DNA of 64,000 nt from contig JAIOAX010000009.1 in the NCBI GenBank assembly GCA_019873645.1, forward strand, positions 62,001-126,000, read 5' to 3'. How positions within the stretch are numbered: position 1 is the stretch's first letter; each line of letters starts with the position of its first letter. The notes under the pieces were generated by a model that did not search any database, was not told where the DNA came from, and saw only the letters and a list, made by a program, of their open reading frames with translations. Origin of the DNA: Chloroflexota bacterium (lineage in GTDB: Bacteria; Chloroflexota; Anaerolineae; B4-G1; SLSP01). The position numbers and the translations under genes were made by a program. This document shows positions 34,381-43,500 of the stretch, piece by piece.

Positions 34381-35481
34381 ATGGACATTCGTATCGCCCG
34401 TATGGCGCGGTTGCTGGTGGAGTATTCGGTGAATGTGCAGCCGGGGGACCGTGTAGGCATCGTCGCTTCTCCGGCCGCAGCGGAGCTGGTGCGCGAGGTG
34501 TACGCGCGCATTTTGGAGCGGGGCGGACATCCCCTGGTGTATCTGAATCTGCCCGGACTGGACGAAATCTTTTTCCGCATGGCGAATGAGGCGCAGTTGA
34601 CCTTCATTGACCCCGTGCAAAAGCTGATGCGCGAGGAGTTCGAGGCATTGATCAACATCCGCGCGGCGGAGAACACCCGCGAGTTGAGCGGCGTGGACCC
34701 GGCCCGGCAGCGGCTGCGAAATCAGGCGTTGCGTCCATTGATGCAGCGTTTCATGGAACGCGGCGCGACCGGCGAGCTGAAATGGAACGGCACGCTTTTC
34801 CCCACGCCGGCCTTTGCCCAGGAAGCCGATATGAGTACCCGCGACTACGAGGATTTTGTCTACGGCGCGTGTTTTTGCGACCGCGAGGACCCTGTCGCCG
34901 AATGGCAGCGCATCCACGAGGAACAGGAGCGCGTCGTACAGTGGCTCAAAGGACGCGATCAAATCCGCGTCATTGGCCCCAACGCTGATCTGACACTTTC
35001 TGTTAAAGACCGCGTCTTCGTCAACTCCGACGGCCATCACAACATGCCCAGCGGCGAAGTCTTCACCGGCCCGGTGGAAGACAGCGTCAACGGGTGGGTG
35101 CGCTTCACCTATCCGGCGATCACCGGCGGGCGCGAAGTAGAGGGTATAGAGTTGACCTTTGAGGCCGGCAAGGTCGTCAAGGCAACGGCAAGAAAAAACG
35201 AAGCCTATCTGTTGCAGATGCTCGATACCGACCCCGGCTCGCGTTACCTCGGCGAGTTTGCCATCGGTACCAACTTCGGCATCCAGAAATTCACCAAAAA
35301 CATCCTCTTTGACGAGAAAATCGGCGGGAGTTTCCACATGGCTGTGGGGATGGGCTACCCCGAAACCGGCAGCCGCAACCAATCCGCCATCCACTGGGAC
35401 ATGATTTGCGACATGCGTGACGGCGGCGAAATCTGGGCTGACGGCGAGCGGTTGTATCAAAACGGGCAGTTTGTGATTTAA
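34381..35481 (+). CDS. M29 family aminopeptidase
   Basis: A 366-aa cytoplasmic dinuclear metallo-aminopeptidase of the AmpS/PepS/aminopeptidase T family that removes N-terminal residues from peptides. ATG 34381 has AGGAG 7 nt upstream. The M29 metal-site blocks are visible: NMPSGEVFTGPVEDSVNG (Glu), a Glu near GREVEGIELTFEAGKV, GGSFHMAVGMGYPETG (His), and SAIHWDMICDMRDGGEI (His and Asp). The length is a little below the usual 370-410 aa. It ends 2 nt before the ABC ATPase gene, so the four genes to 39115 may be co-transcribed, although the functions are not obviously linked. Confidence 0.94.
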   Translation: MDIRIARMARLLVEYSVNVQPGDRVGIVASPAAAELVREVYARILERGGHPLVYLNLPGLDEIFFRMANEAQLTFIDPVQKLMREEFEALINIRAAENTRELSGVDPARQRLRNQALRPLMQRFMERGATGELKWNGTLFPTPAFAQEADMSTRDYEDFVYGACFCDREDPVAEWQRIHEEQERVVQWLKGRDQIRVIGPNADLTLSVKDRVFVNSDGHHNMPSGEVFTGPVEDSVNGWVRFTYPAITGGREVEGIELTFEAGKVVKATARKNEAYLLQMLDTDPGSRYLGEFAIGTNFGIQKFTKNILFDEKIGGSFHMAVGMGYPETGSRNQSAIHWDMICDMRDGGEIWADGERLYQNGQFVI

Positions 35482-35483
35482 CA

Positions 35484-36443
35484 ATGAACGACACCCCGGC
35501 TTTGGTCGAAATCCGTAATCTGTACAAGCGTTACGCACCTGCTGCACCTTACGCCGTGGAGGACGTTTCATTCGATATCCACGCGGGCGAACTGTTCAGT
35601 CTGCTCGGCCCGAATGGCGCGGGCAAGACCACCACGATTTCGATCATCAGCACACTGTTGCCGCCCACTTCTGGCACCGTGCGTGTGGGCGGTTACGATG
35701 TACAACGCGACCCGATGGCCGTGCGGCGCATCATCGGCGTTGCACCGCAAGAGCTGGCGCTCTACGATGACCTTACCGCGCGTGAGAACCTGCGCTTTTG
35801 GGGTGAAATGCGCGGCCTGCACAGCGCGGAGCTACGGCACGAAATCGCCGAAAAGCTGGCGCTGATGGAATTGACCGACCGCGCCAAAGACCGCGTGAGC
35901 ACCTTCTCCGGCGGGATGAAGCGTCGCCTCAACCTGGCGGTAGGGCTGCTGGGTAATCCCCAACTGCTCATGCTCGACGAACCGACCGTCGCCATTGATC
36001 CGCAAAGCCGCCGTTACCTCCTCGATTGGGTGAAAAAGCTGCGTGAACAGGGGGTGACGATCCTCTACACGACCCATTACATGGAAGAAGCCCAGGAACT
36101 AAGCGACCGCATCGGCATCATTGACCACGGTAAACTTATCGCTCTGGGGACGCTGGATGAACTGATTCAGCTTGTGGGGCAGCACGAGATCTTGCGCCTG
36201 CAACTGGTGCAGGAAACGGGCGCTGCGGAACTGGCGACGGCGCTGCAATCCGTCGCCGGCGTCATCGGCACCAGCGCCGCCGACGGCGAAGTGCTGGTCA
36301 ATGTCATCACAGCAGAGGCAACGCTGGCCGCCGTCATCGGCGTGGCGACCGGTTTGGGGTTGAGCGTGCGTACTATTGAAATCCGCGAACCGAACCTGGA
36401 AGCCGTCTTCCTGCACCTGACCGGCCGGGCGTTAAGAGATTAG
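35484..36443 (+). CDS. ABC-2 exporter ATP-binding protein (DrrA-like)
   Basis: A 319-aa ATPase powering the two permeases that follow. Walker A is LLGPNGAGKTTTISII, Q-loop IIGVAPQELALYDDLTARENL, signature STFSGGMKRRLNLAVGLL, Walker B LLMLDEPTVAIDPQSRR and switch ILYTTHYMEEAQEL. The C-terminal 90 residues form the DrrA-type extension (AATGLGLSVRTIEIREPNLEAVFLHLTGRALRD-like ending). One oddity is TVAID where TVGLD is usual. The substrate cannot be told; drugs, lipids or polysaccharides are typical. Confidence 0.95.
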   Translation: MNDTPALVEIRNLYKRYAPAAPYAVEDVSFDIHAGELFSLLGPNGAGKTTTISIISTLLPPTSGTVRVGGYDVQRDPMAVRRIIGVAPQELALYDDLTARENLRFWGEMRGLHSAELRHEIAEKLALMELTDRAKDRVSTFSGGMKRRLNLAVGLLGNPQLLMLDEPTVAIDPQSRRYLLDWVKKLREQGVTILYTTHYMEEAQELSDRIGIIDHGKLIALGTLDELIQLVGQHEILRLQLVQETGAAELATALQSVAGVIGTSAADGEVLVNVITAEATLAAVIGVATGLGLSVRTIEIREPNLEAVFLHLTGRALRD

Positions 36444-36462
36444 GGAGTAGGGATTAGGGAGT
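36436..36462. repeat. GATTAGGGAGTAGGGATTAGGGAG micro-repeat that carries an RBS and GTG start
   Basis: Seven-base words fill the 17-nt gap between the ABC ATPase stop and the permease start. AGGGA of the last word lies right before the GTG start codon, so repeat DNA is acting as the translation signal. Confidence 0.7.
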
Positions 36463-37792
36463 GCGTAAACTTTGGGTGCTCTCTCTAAAAGAAGTCCTGG
36501 TCACATTCCGGGATGTGGGCGCGTTGCTGGTGATGCTGGCGACGCCATTGGCCCTTACGCTGGTGATGATGGCGGCCTTTGGCAGCGGGAGCAGCGGTAC
36601 ACCGCTCTCTGATATTCCGGTGCTGTTGTTGAATCGAGATGAAGGACGCTTTGGGCAGATGCTCACCGACATTTTCTTCTTGCCCTCGGTGGGCAACCTG
36701 GTGACGGCGACGCTGGTGACGGATGAAGCGGCGGCCCGTGCGCGCGTGGAGGCCGATGAAGTTGCTGCGCTGGTGATCATCCCCGCAGATTTCAGCGCGC
36801 GTGTGTTCCCCTTTGGCGCGCGGGCGCAGGAACTGACCGGCCTGGATGTGACCGCCCTCGCGCCCGACGCGACGTTGACGCCGGAACAGCAGGCCGCGTT
36901 GACACAGGCTTTCCTGCAAAGCCAGCCGTCCGGCGAGCCGGTCGTTGTCGAAATCTACGCCAGCCCGGATTGGCGCATCAGCGCGCTGGTCGTCAAGGCC
37001 ATTGTCAGCCGGGGGCTTGAGCAGCTCAATGTCCAGATTGCGGGCACAACGTACCTGATCAACAAACTGGCCGCGAGGATAGCGCAGGCCGGACGGCAAC
37101 CGGCGGATATGGCTGCGGCGTTGCAGGGCGGATTGGTGACGCAGGAGACCGTCGCCGAGTTACCCATCAAACTTTCCATCACTTCTACGACAGGGCGAGG
37201 GTTTAGCTGGCTTGGCTATTACGCATCGAGCATGGCAGTGCTGTTTCTGATGTTTGCTGTGACCTCCGGTGGACGCACGCTGCTGGCCGAACGGCAACGC
37301 GGTACCCTGCCGCGTCTGTTTATCACACCAACACCTGCGATCACCGTCCTGCTCGGTAAAATGGGCGGCATCGTGCTGACGGGCATCCTGCAAATGCTCA
37401 TCCTGTGGGGCGCGACGACGCTCATCGGCGCGTATTGGGGGCCGCCGGGCGCCGTGTTGCTGACGATTGTGCTGCTGGTGATTTGCGCTTCCGGCGTCGG
37501 CGCGCTCATCTCTGCGTGGGCCAGGACGCCAGGGCAGGCCGGAGCCATCGGTTCGGCGGTGACGCTGATCGGGGGCGCGCTTTCGGGCAGCTTTTTTGTG
37601 CGCTGGAACCTGCCGACGTGGGTGCAGTACCTCAGCCTGGTCACGCCCAACGCCTGGGGCATCGAAATCCTCGGGCGTTTGCAGGCTGGCCGTGCGCTCG
37701 CGGCCATCCTCCCCTGGCTCGGCGGCATGCTGCTGGCGACCTTTATCTATTACGGCGTTGCAGTGGTGGGATTTAGAAGGCAGTTCAAGTGA
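36461..37792 (+). CDS. ABC-2 type permease, subunit 1
   Basis: A 443-aa permease starting at a GTG inside a micro-repeat (GGATTAGGGA directly before it serves as the SD). One N-terminal helix (VLLVMLATPLALTLVMMAAF-like region) is followed by a large extracytoplasmic domain (about 45-235). Five to six C-terminal helices (SSMAVLFLMFAVTSGG, TVLLGKMGGIVLTGILQMLIL and others) carry the ABC2_membrane_3 pattern RTLLAERQRGTLPRLFITPTP. It pairs with the 37910 permease and the 35484 ATPase. Confidence 0.9.
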   Translation: MRKLWVLSLKEVLVTFRDVGALLVMLATPLALTLVMMAAFGSGSSGTPLSDIPVLLLNRDEGRFGQMLTDIFFLPSVGNLVTATLVTDEAAARARVEADEVAALVIIPADFSARVFPFGARAQELTGLDVTALAPDATLTPEQQAALTQAFLQSQPSGEPVVVEIYASPDWRISALVVKAIVSRGLEQLNVQIAGTTYLINKLAARIAQAGRQPADMAAALQGGLVTQETVAELPIKLSITSTTGRGFSWLGYYASSMAVLFLMFAVTSGGRTLLAERQRGTLPRLFITPTPAITVLLGKMGGIVLTGILQMLILWGATTLIGAYWGPPGAVLLTIVLLVICASGVGALISAWARTPGQAGAIGSAVTLIGGALSGSFFVRWNLPTWVQYLSLVTPNAWGIEILGRLQAGRALAAILPWLGGMLLATFIYYGVAVVGFRRQFK

Positions 37793-37897
37793 TGAGGGAT
37801 TAGGGACGAGGGATTAGGGATGAGGGAAGTAGAGACCAGGGTACATCTTTCTAATCCCTAGTCCCCAATCCCTAGTCCCCAATCCCCAATTCCCGTT
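37793..37897. repeat. GGGATTAGGGA / CCCTAGTCCCC inverted micro-repeat cluster
   Basis: The gap between the two permeases holds GGGATTAGGGACGAGGG-type words (37797-37825), and 35 nt later their near-complements (CTAATCCCTAGTCCCCAATCC, 37852-37892). The two blocks can pair over more than 15 nt, giving a large mRNA hairpin. The GAGGAG ribosome-binding site of the next gene follows. Confidence 0.85.
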
Positions 37898-37909
37898 CGA
37901 GGAGCCACG

Positions 37910-39115
37910 ATGTATCGTCTATGGGGCTTGATCCGCACAGACTTCTTGCGGCGGTTTGACGGGCCGATGGCGTGGGTGTTTTTCCTGCTCCTGCCGTTCC
38001 TGTTCACCGCTGCGGTGGGTGCAGGCTTGGGCAGCACGATGAACGATGCGCCGCCGGAAGAGGTGCGCATTCGTCTGGCCGTCATCCGCCGCGACGCGGG
38101 GCCGGCAGTGGACGCGCTCTTCACGTCGCTGCGCGGCGTGAATTTCGACCTGGAGCTTGTGGAGACGCTTGCCGATGACGCCTTTGGTTTGATCGTACCG
38201 GAGGATTTTTCGGGGCGCCTGCTGGCCGGCGAGGCAGTCACCCTCACCCTGCACATTCGCAGCGGTAGCAATAGCACGCCAGCGGTGGAACAGGCCGTGC
38301 AAGCCGCCATCGGCCGGGTGGGAGGTGCGGCGCTGGTCGCCCGGAACGGTATAGCACAGGCGCGCGCGGCGGGCCTGGTCACAACACCCGCAGAGGAAGC
38401 GACGTTATTTTCTGACCTGCTGCTCGGTACGCTGGCCGCCGTTGAAAATCCTGCTGCGGCAGCGAACGTCGTCTGGCCGGCGGGCGTTGCCTTGACGACG
38501 GACGCCAATGCGATGGCCGACAGCGCCGAGCATGCCTCCGCCGGGCAGCTCGTCACCTGGGTGCAGATCACCCTGCTTGGCGCGGCGGAGGTGCTGGTAG
38601 ATGAACGACTGCGTGGGACGCTCAAGCGCATGCTGGTCATGCCCACGTCGCGCGCGCTCATTCTGGGTGGCCGGGTGTTGGCGACACTGGTGGCGGGATT
38701 GCTGCAAATCGCCATCTTGCTCGTTGGCGGCGCGCTGGCGTTCGGTGTGGGGTGGGGACGCGCGCCACTGGCAACGGCGGCAGTTTCGCTGGCTTTTGCC
38801 CTGGCCGTTGCGGGGATGGGCTTGCTGCTGGCGACACTGGTGAAGACGCACGGGCAGGCCAGCAGCGCTGTTATCGGGCTTTCGATGACTATGGCGGCGC
38901 TGGGCGGTGCGTGGTTCCCGCTGGAAGTCACGCCGCCGCTGTTCCGCCAGATCGTGCGGGTTTTCCCCGCCACCTGGGCCGTGCGCGCCTACGAGGACAT
39001 CCTGGCGCGCGGCGCGACCTTGAGTGCTGTTCTGCCGTCGGTGGCCGTCCTGCTGGGATTTGCGTGCGTGTTCACCCTCGTCGGCGTGCTGCGTTTTCGT
39101 CACACTGCCGGCTGA
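37910..39115 (+). CDS. ABC-2 type permease, subunit 2
   Basis: A 401-aa permease with GAGGAG 8 nt before ATG. The layout matches subunit 1: an N-terminal helix (VFFLLLPFLFTAAVGAGLG), an extracytoplasmic domain (about 40-210), then helices beginning near 220 (LVTWVQITLLGAAEVLVDERLRG). The cytoplasmic coupling segment RLRGTLKRMLVMPTSRALIL matches the family. The last helix is VAVLLGFACVFTLVGVLRF. It is the last gene of the exporter operon, followed by a dispersed repeat and the tRNA. Confidence 0.9.
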   Translation: MYRLWGLIRTDFLRRFDGPMAWVFFLLLPFLFTAAVGAGLGSTMNDAPPEEVRIRLAVIRRDAGPAVDALFTSLRGVNFDLELVETLADDAFGLIVPEDFSGRLLAGEAVTLTLHIRSGSNSTPAVEQAVQAAIGRVGGAALVARNGIAQARAAGLVTTPAEEATLFSDLLLGTLAAVENPAAAANVVWPAGVALTTDANAMADSAEHASAGQLVTWVQITLLGAAEVLVDERLRGTLKRMLVMPTSRALILGGRVLATLVAGLLQIAILLVGGALAFGVGWGRAPLATAAVSLAFALAVAGMGLLLATLVKTHGQASSAVIGLSMTMAALGGAWFPLEVTPPLFRQIVRVFPATWAVRAYEDILARGATLSAVLPSVAVLLGFACVFTLVGVLRFRHTAG

Positions 39116-39157
39116 GCGATGGCTTCTGCGGGCGCGGCCGCTCTCTGAGAGCGCGGT

Positions 39158-39181
39158 GGCCGGTCTCTGACCGCGCCACCG
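39158..39181 (-). repeat. Dispersed 24-bp repeat, copy 2 (inverted relative to copy 1)
   Basis: Exact reverse complement of 33679-33702. It follows GCGGCCGCTCTCTGAGAGCGCGG, itself palindromic, so the end of the ABC-2 operon carries a composite hairpin that could stop or stabilise the transcript. Confidence 0.85.
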
Positions 39182-39206
39182 CAGAGATAAATCCGGCGCT
39201 TACAAT

Positions 39207-39234
39207 TTGACAAATTTCGCCCCTGTGGTATCAT
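39207..39234 (+). promoter_or_regulatory. Promoter of tRNA-Asp
   Basis: TTGACA (39207-39212), 16-nt spacer and TGTGGTATCAT with TATCAT at 39229-39234 (extended -10). It lies 13 nt before the mature tRNA 5' end. Confidence 0.75.
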
Positions 39235-39246
39235 CAGCATCGTTCA

Positions 39247-39319
39247 GGGGGCGTAGTGTAGTGGTTAACATGTCGGCCTGTCAAGCCGAAGATCGCGGGT
39301 TCAAGTCCCGTCGCTCCCG
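39247..39319 (+). tRNA. tRNA-Asp (anticodon GTC)
   Basis: A 73-nt cloverleaf. The acceptor arm GGGGGCG pairs with CGCTCCC, with one G-U pair. The D-loop is AGTGGTTA. The anticodon arm TCGGC-CTGTCAA-GCCGA gives anticodon GTC. The T-arm is GCGGG-TTCAAGT-CCCGT and the discriminator is G. The CCA end is not encoded. Confidence 0.97.
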
Positions 39320-39330
39320 CAGGAAGCTGC

Positions 39331-39364
39331 AAAAACCGGAGGATACACATCCTCCGGTTTTTTT
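39331..39364. terminator. Bidirectional rho-independent terminator between tRNA-Asp and the radical SAM gene
   Basis: CCGGAGGAT (39336-39344) pairs perfectly with ATCCTCCGG (39349-39357) around ACAC. It is followed by T7 on the plus strand and preceded by A5, which gives T5 on the minus strand. It can end the tRNA transcript and the minus-strand STAND/radical SAM operon. Confidence 0.92.
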
Positions 39365-39372
39365 GTAACGAC

Positions 39373-40530
39373 TCAGCTTCCTTGGTATTGCGCCTGGCGT
39401 AATTGCTCCAGTTGTAACGCTGCTGGCAATAAGGCCTTATATACGGCGCAATAGGGTGAAGGTGTATCAACGCGATGCTTGAGATGGTAGGTGTGTAGTG
39501 GGCAGCCACCGGCGCACCAGTAACGCCACTGACACGTGCGGCACGTTTCTTTTTCTTCAACTGAAAGATTTTGCCAGGGGAATTGCGCTGCCCGCACTTC
39601 TGCCAGTGGGTCAGGCGCGTGACAATCCGTGACCGTATATGTCAGCGCCATTTGACACACTGCTACCTGTCCCAACGGATTGAAGACCAGATAGCTGTGC
39701 CCGGCATTGCATGGGCGTAAGTGTGGCCCAGCAAAATTAACTCGGTCCACCAACGCGGCCAATAAGTTTCGTTGGGGTAAATGTGCGGCGATGGTTTGAT
39801 AAGCTGTCAACATTCCTGCGATGAGGCATTCATCTGTTGGCCGTAAATCCGGTGAAGCAACGGTAAGCAGCGGTTCTCGGTAGAAATTGAGGCTGAAAGG
39901 CAAATTGTGCGCCAGCACCCACTCCAGCGTTTGTGGCAACTCGGTCACGTTGCGGGTGCTGACTGTAATGGAGATTTCCGGCGTCAGTCCGCCAGCGCAG
40001 GCAATTTCCACCGCTTGCATGACGGCGGCGCATGATCCACCGCCGGCGACAAAACAACGTTGGTCATAAGTAACAGAGATGCTATCTAACGACAGCATCA
40101 GCCGTAGCTGAGCCGCTCGCAACTGTGCAACCAATGTCGGGGTCAACAAGGTACCGTTGCTCAGGACCACACCGGTTAAAGCCAACTGGTACTGCTCCGC
40201 TAACGCTTGCGCGTACCGATGCAGTGTCAATAACAGAGGGGCGCGCAACAAGGGTTCGCCACCGCTGTATTTGAGCTTAATAGCCGAGTACTGGTGCGCC
40301 AGAGCGGAACGGAAAGTGGCTGCGATGGCTGCGCGCCCCGTTTCTTCAGTCATATCTAATGGAGTATGGGATAAATAACAGTATGCGCAGTGAAGATTGC
40401 AGCGGTCGGTGAGATGCAGCCAGGCGGAAAGGAGCGCTGGCTCACCCGTGATACTTGCGCAGGCGCAGTCACATTGCCCGGCATCCGATTGCCAGAAAGT
40501 GTCTGGGGTGGTAGTTGTACTAGCTTGCAT
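39373..40530 (-). CDS. Radical SAM protein with SPASM domain
   Basis: A 385-aa iron-sulfur enzyme. The radical SAM cluster motif is LTDRCNLHCAYCYL (C44, C48, C51), with the SAM-binding GGEP in KLKYSGGEPLL and a TIM-barrel core (LSNGTLLTPTLV, LRLMLSLDSIS, EISITVSTRN). The SPASM region has CNAGHSYLVFNPLGQVAVCQ and CRTCQWRYWCAGGCP with a final Cys near 365, enough for two auxiliary 4Fe-4S clusters. Such enzymes usually modify a ribosomal peptide or act as anaerobic sulfatase-type maturases. The N-terminus has an unusual CDCAC (C20, C22, C24). It overlaps the stop of the STAND-PBP gene by 11 nt (ATGCAAGCTAG), so it is translationally coupled. No precursor peptide gene or sulfatase is adjacent. 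Confidence 0.93.
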   Translation of the reverse strand: MQASTTTTPDTFWQSDAGQCDCACASITGEPALLSAWLHLTDRCNLHCAYCYLSHTPLDMTEETGRAAIAATFRSALAHQYSAIKLKYSGGEPLLRAPLLLTLHRYAQALAEQYQLALTGVVLSNGTLLTPTLVAQLRAAQLRLMLSLDSISVTYDQRCFVAGGGSCAAVMQAVEIACAGGLTPEISITVSTRNVTELPQTLEWVLAHNLPFSLNFYREPLLTVASPDLRPTDECLIAGMLTAYQTIAAHLPQRNLLAALVDRVNFAGPHLRPCNAGHSYLVFNPLGQVAVCQMALTYTVTDCHAPDPLAEVRAAQFPWQNLSVEEKETCRTCQWRYWCAGGCPLHTYHLKHRVDTPSPYCAVYKALLPAALQLEQLRQAQYQGS

Positions 40531-43500
40531 GGTTTTCCTCCCATTGCGCCCATTGCAGGAAAACGGCGCGGATGTCTGGATAAATGATGTGTAACTTTCG
40601 ATTCTGCCAGCGACGTAACAGCTCCTCCCCCAAAGTTCGTATAGTTATTGCTGGCAAACGCAGTGTGTTCACAAAAAACTCCTGCAAGCGTTCCAGGTAG
40701 ACCGATGGCGTATCGGCGCCGTACTGCCCTAACACCACCAGGATACCGATCCCCTCCTCAAAATACGCTAACGCGCGTTCCATCTCGTTCCGTCCCAATG
40801 CCAGACAACCCAGTTCCAGGCATAACATGCCCCAGGCGCGTCTATCGGGGCGCGGCCATTTCTGGAGATGGGCCTGCATCGCCTCAGCGAGTTCATCCAG
40901 TTTAGCGTAATCTTGCCGATAACGCGCTACCCGCGCCAGATCCCGCAACGAGACCCATTGGTACCAGGGATCAGGAAGCTTGAGTGCGATTTGCCGACAT
41001 TCCTCTGCTTCCTGCGTTGCCAGTGCTAACTTACCCTGTAACAGGTGGATCAGGCTCAAGCGTGACAAAATCGCCGGTTGCTCTTTGGGAATCCCCAGGT
41101 TACGCGCCCGCAACAGATCACGCTCCGCGGCGGCTAAATCCGCGGTTGACCCGGATATCAATGCTGCGCCACGCCAGGAATATGCCACACTTAACCATTC
41201 CGCATCTTGTGCGGGTTCAAAGATATCCAATGCTTTCTGGAAATAAGTGAGTGCTTCGGAGATTTGTCCCGCAATGAAAGAGACGCAACCTAATGTGCAG
41301 TAAGAGCGTCCTACGGCGCGTTTATCGCCTACCAGTTTCTCGCGCTGTTGCGCCAGCCGCAACCCTTCCAGACAATAACCCAGAGCCAGTTCTTTATGAC
41401 GCGGAATCTCGGTTTGATAAATCAACACAAACCCCAGGTTTGTGCAAAGGAAGGCTTGTTCTAGCAGCATATTGTGCGCTTGAGCAAGTTCCAGGGCCTG
41501 TTCGTAATACCGTTGTGCCTCATCCAACTCGGCCACCAAGCGGTAGGCCCAGCCCAAACCATTCATTGCTTTCACGCGCAAGCGGGGATCAGGCAGGTCT
41601 GCTCCCCATTGCAACGCTTGCTGAAACATCGCAATACCTTGCAAGAAATCGCCCAGGCGAATCACAACATTGGCTTTCTGAATAGCCCAATCTACTTTGA
41701 GTTCCGCCGGCAGGGCTTCTAACTCAATCTGGTCCAGCGTTTGGAGCGCGGTGGCATAATCTTTATCATCCAATAATAATTTGGCCTTGCAAAGCCAGAC
41801 AAAATTGCGTTCCTCCGGCTTCAACTGGTCGAGGAATGTCTCTTCATCACCAATCGCAGATTTCTCGAACATTTTCACCCAGTTGCGCCGCCGGTCATAT
41901 TCGTATCTTTCCGTTGCCTGAGTAAAGATGTCGCGGAACCAGGCCACGCCGCGCGAGATATCAGTTTTGAGTAGATGATACAACTTCATCCCTTTCCAGC
42001 TCCACAGCAGTTCAGCCTGCTGTGAAAAGGCCTGGTATCGCTCATCATCCGTAATCTGACTCTGGTGTCGTAGTTGTTGCTCTAACGCCGCAATTTGCTC
42101 TTCCAGATAAGCAAGCGTCTTGCGGCTGAGTTGCAACCGTAACGTTTGTTCTGCATCTACCTGCGGCCAGACATATTCTCGTACCATCCGGCGCATTTCA
42201 TCGTGGAGTGAATATCGTTCACCAGGCAAGGTTTTCACGAAAACGCGGGTGCGTGCTTGCGCCAATACCTCAGACAGTTGTTCTGGCGACCAGTCCAGCA
42301 ACTGTTGCATTAACAGCTCATTTAAAGGATAAACATACGCCATCGTCAAAATCAGCCATTCTAGCGGGCTGCGTAAGTTCACGATGTAACGCACCAGTTG
42401 CTCTTCAAAAGCTTGTTGTTGCTGCTTCTCTGTCAGTCCTGACGGTGAGACATCTTCGGCGAGCCATTGCAACAACCAGTTCGGCCAGGGTTGAGAGCTG
42501 CAACTTTCCACAGCTAGGTCAATGAGAATGGGGATGCCGCGCGTCAACCGCAAGAGGTTTCCTACAAAGGGGGCGGGAAAGAAGGTGTGGAGTTGTTCCA
42601 ATTTTCGGTCCAGATACATTTGTTGACTGGCCTCTGTCAAGGGTTTCAACTCACACGACTCGATGAGTCCGGCATAGGGCGTCAATGGGGATTCTTTTCC
42701 CTCATAGGGCCGTCCGACCATCACGACAACCAGATTGTCAATTTTAGTCAGGGTCTCCAGAAGGTAAGCGGCTGCGCGCCCGGCTTTTTCCAAAGTGTCT
42801 AACAATATGACCACGCGTTGCTTTTGTGTGACCGTGACCAGACATTGTACAAACGCGCTTTCCAATTCGGTGCGTTGATAGTGTAACACTTCATCCGGCA
42901 TTGTGAACTGCAAGCGGTAGAACTGGGCTGTTTTTTGCAGGAAACCGGCGAAATGGTCGCGGCCTATCATCGTCGCCAGTGCCAGCGCCAATCCCAAGAA
43001 ATCTCGATACACTTCTTCATCGAAGTCAATAATGGGGGTGACGATACGCCGGCGGTCAATACTGCTCGGTGACGTTGAGGTGGGTAACGTGGCGCGCGTC
43101 ACCAGAGACATAGGAATCGCGTAATGGGGTGGTAATGTCTCGCCAGCGGCGGCGCGCAACGCCAGACGCACCATCTCCTGGCCGATGTAACCCGGGTCCA
43201 GCGCCAGCGTGGCACGCCAGGGGCTATCTGCCGCACGAACACGCTCGTCAATGCTGGAGAACAAATCAAAACTATAGACGCCGACATCGGAGCGTTCCAG
43301 TGTGGTCAAAGCTTGCAGGACGCCGTGCATACATTGGTCCCACGTGACCCAAATCGCTTTCACGTCAGGGTGACGTTGCAGCCAGTCCATTACAGTTTGT
43401 TGTGCCGCTGTTGCCATATCGGCGCTCAGCGGCAGCGGCGCCAGGAGCAACTCTACATCGGGATATTGCGCCAGGACACTCAGGAGGAAGGCTTTGCGAT

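Noticed and set aside
34189-35571. 460-codon open frame on the minus strand
   Set aside because: Antisense to the M29 aminopeptidase with its conserved metal-binding blocks. The composition is typical of a shadow frame.
39320-40530. A RiPP precursor peptide gene for the radical SAM enzyme
   Set aside because: No short frame with an RBS exists in the 53 nt downstream, and the upstream side is filled by the STAND-PBP gene; a precursor would have to lie elsewhere.
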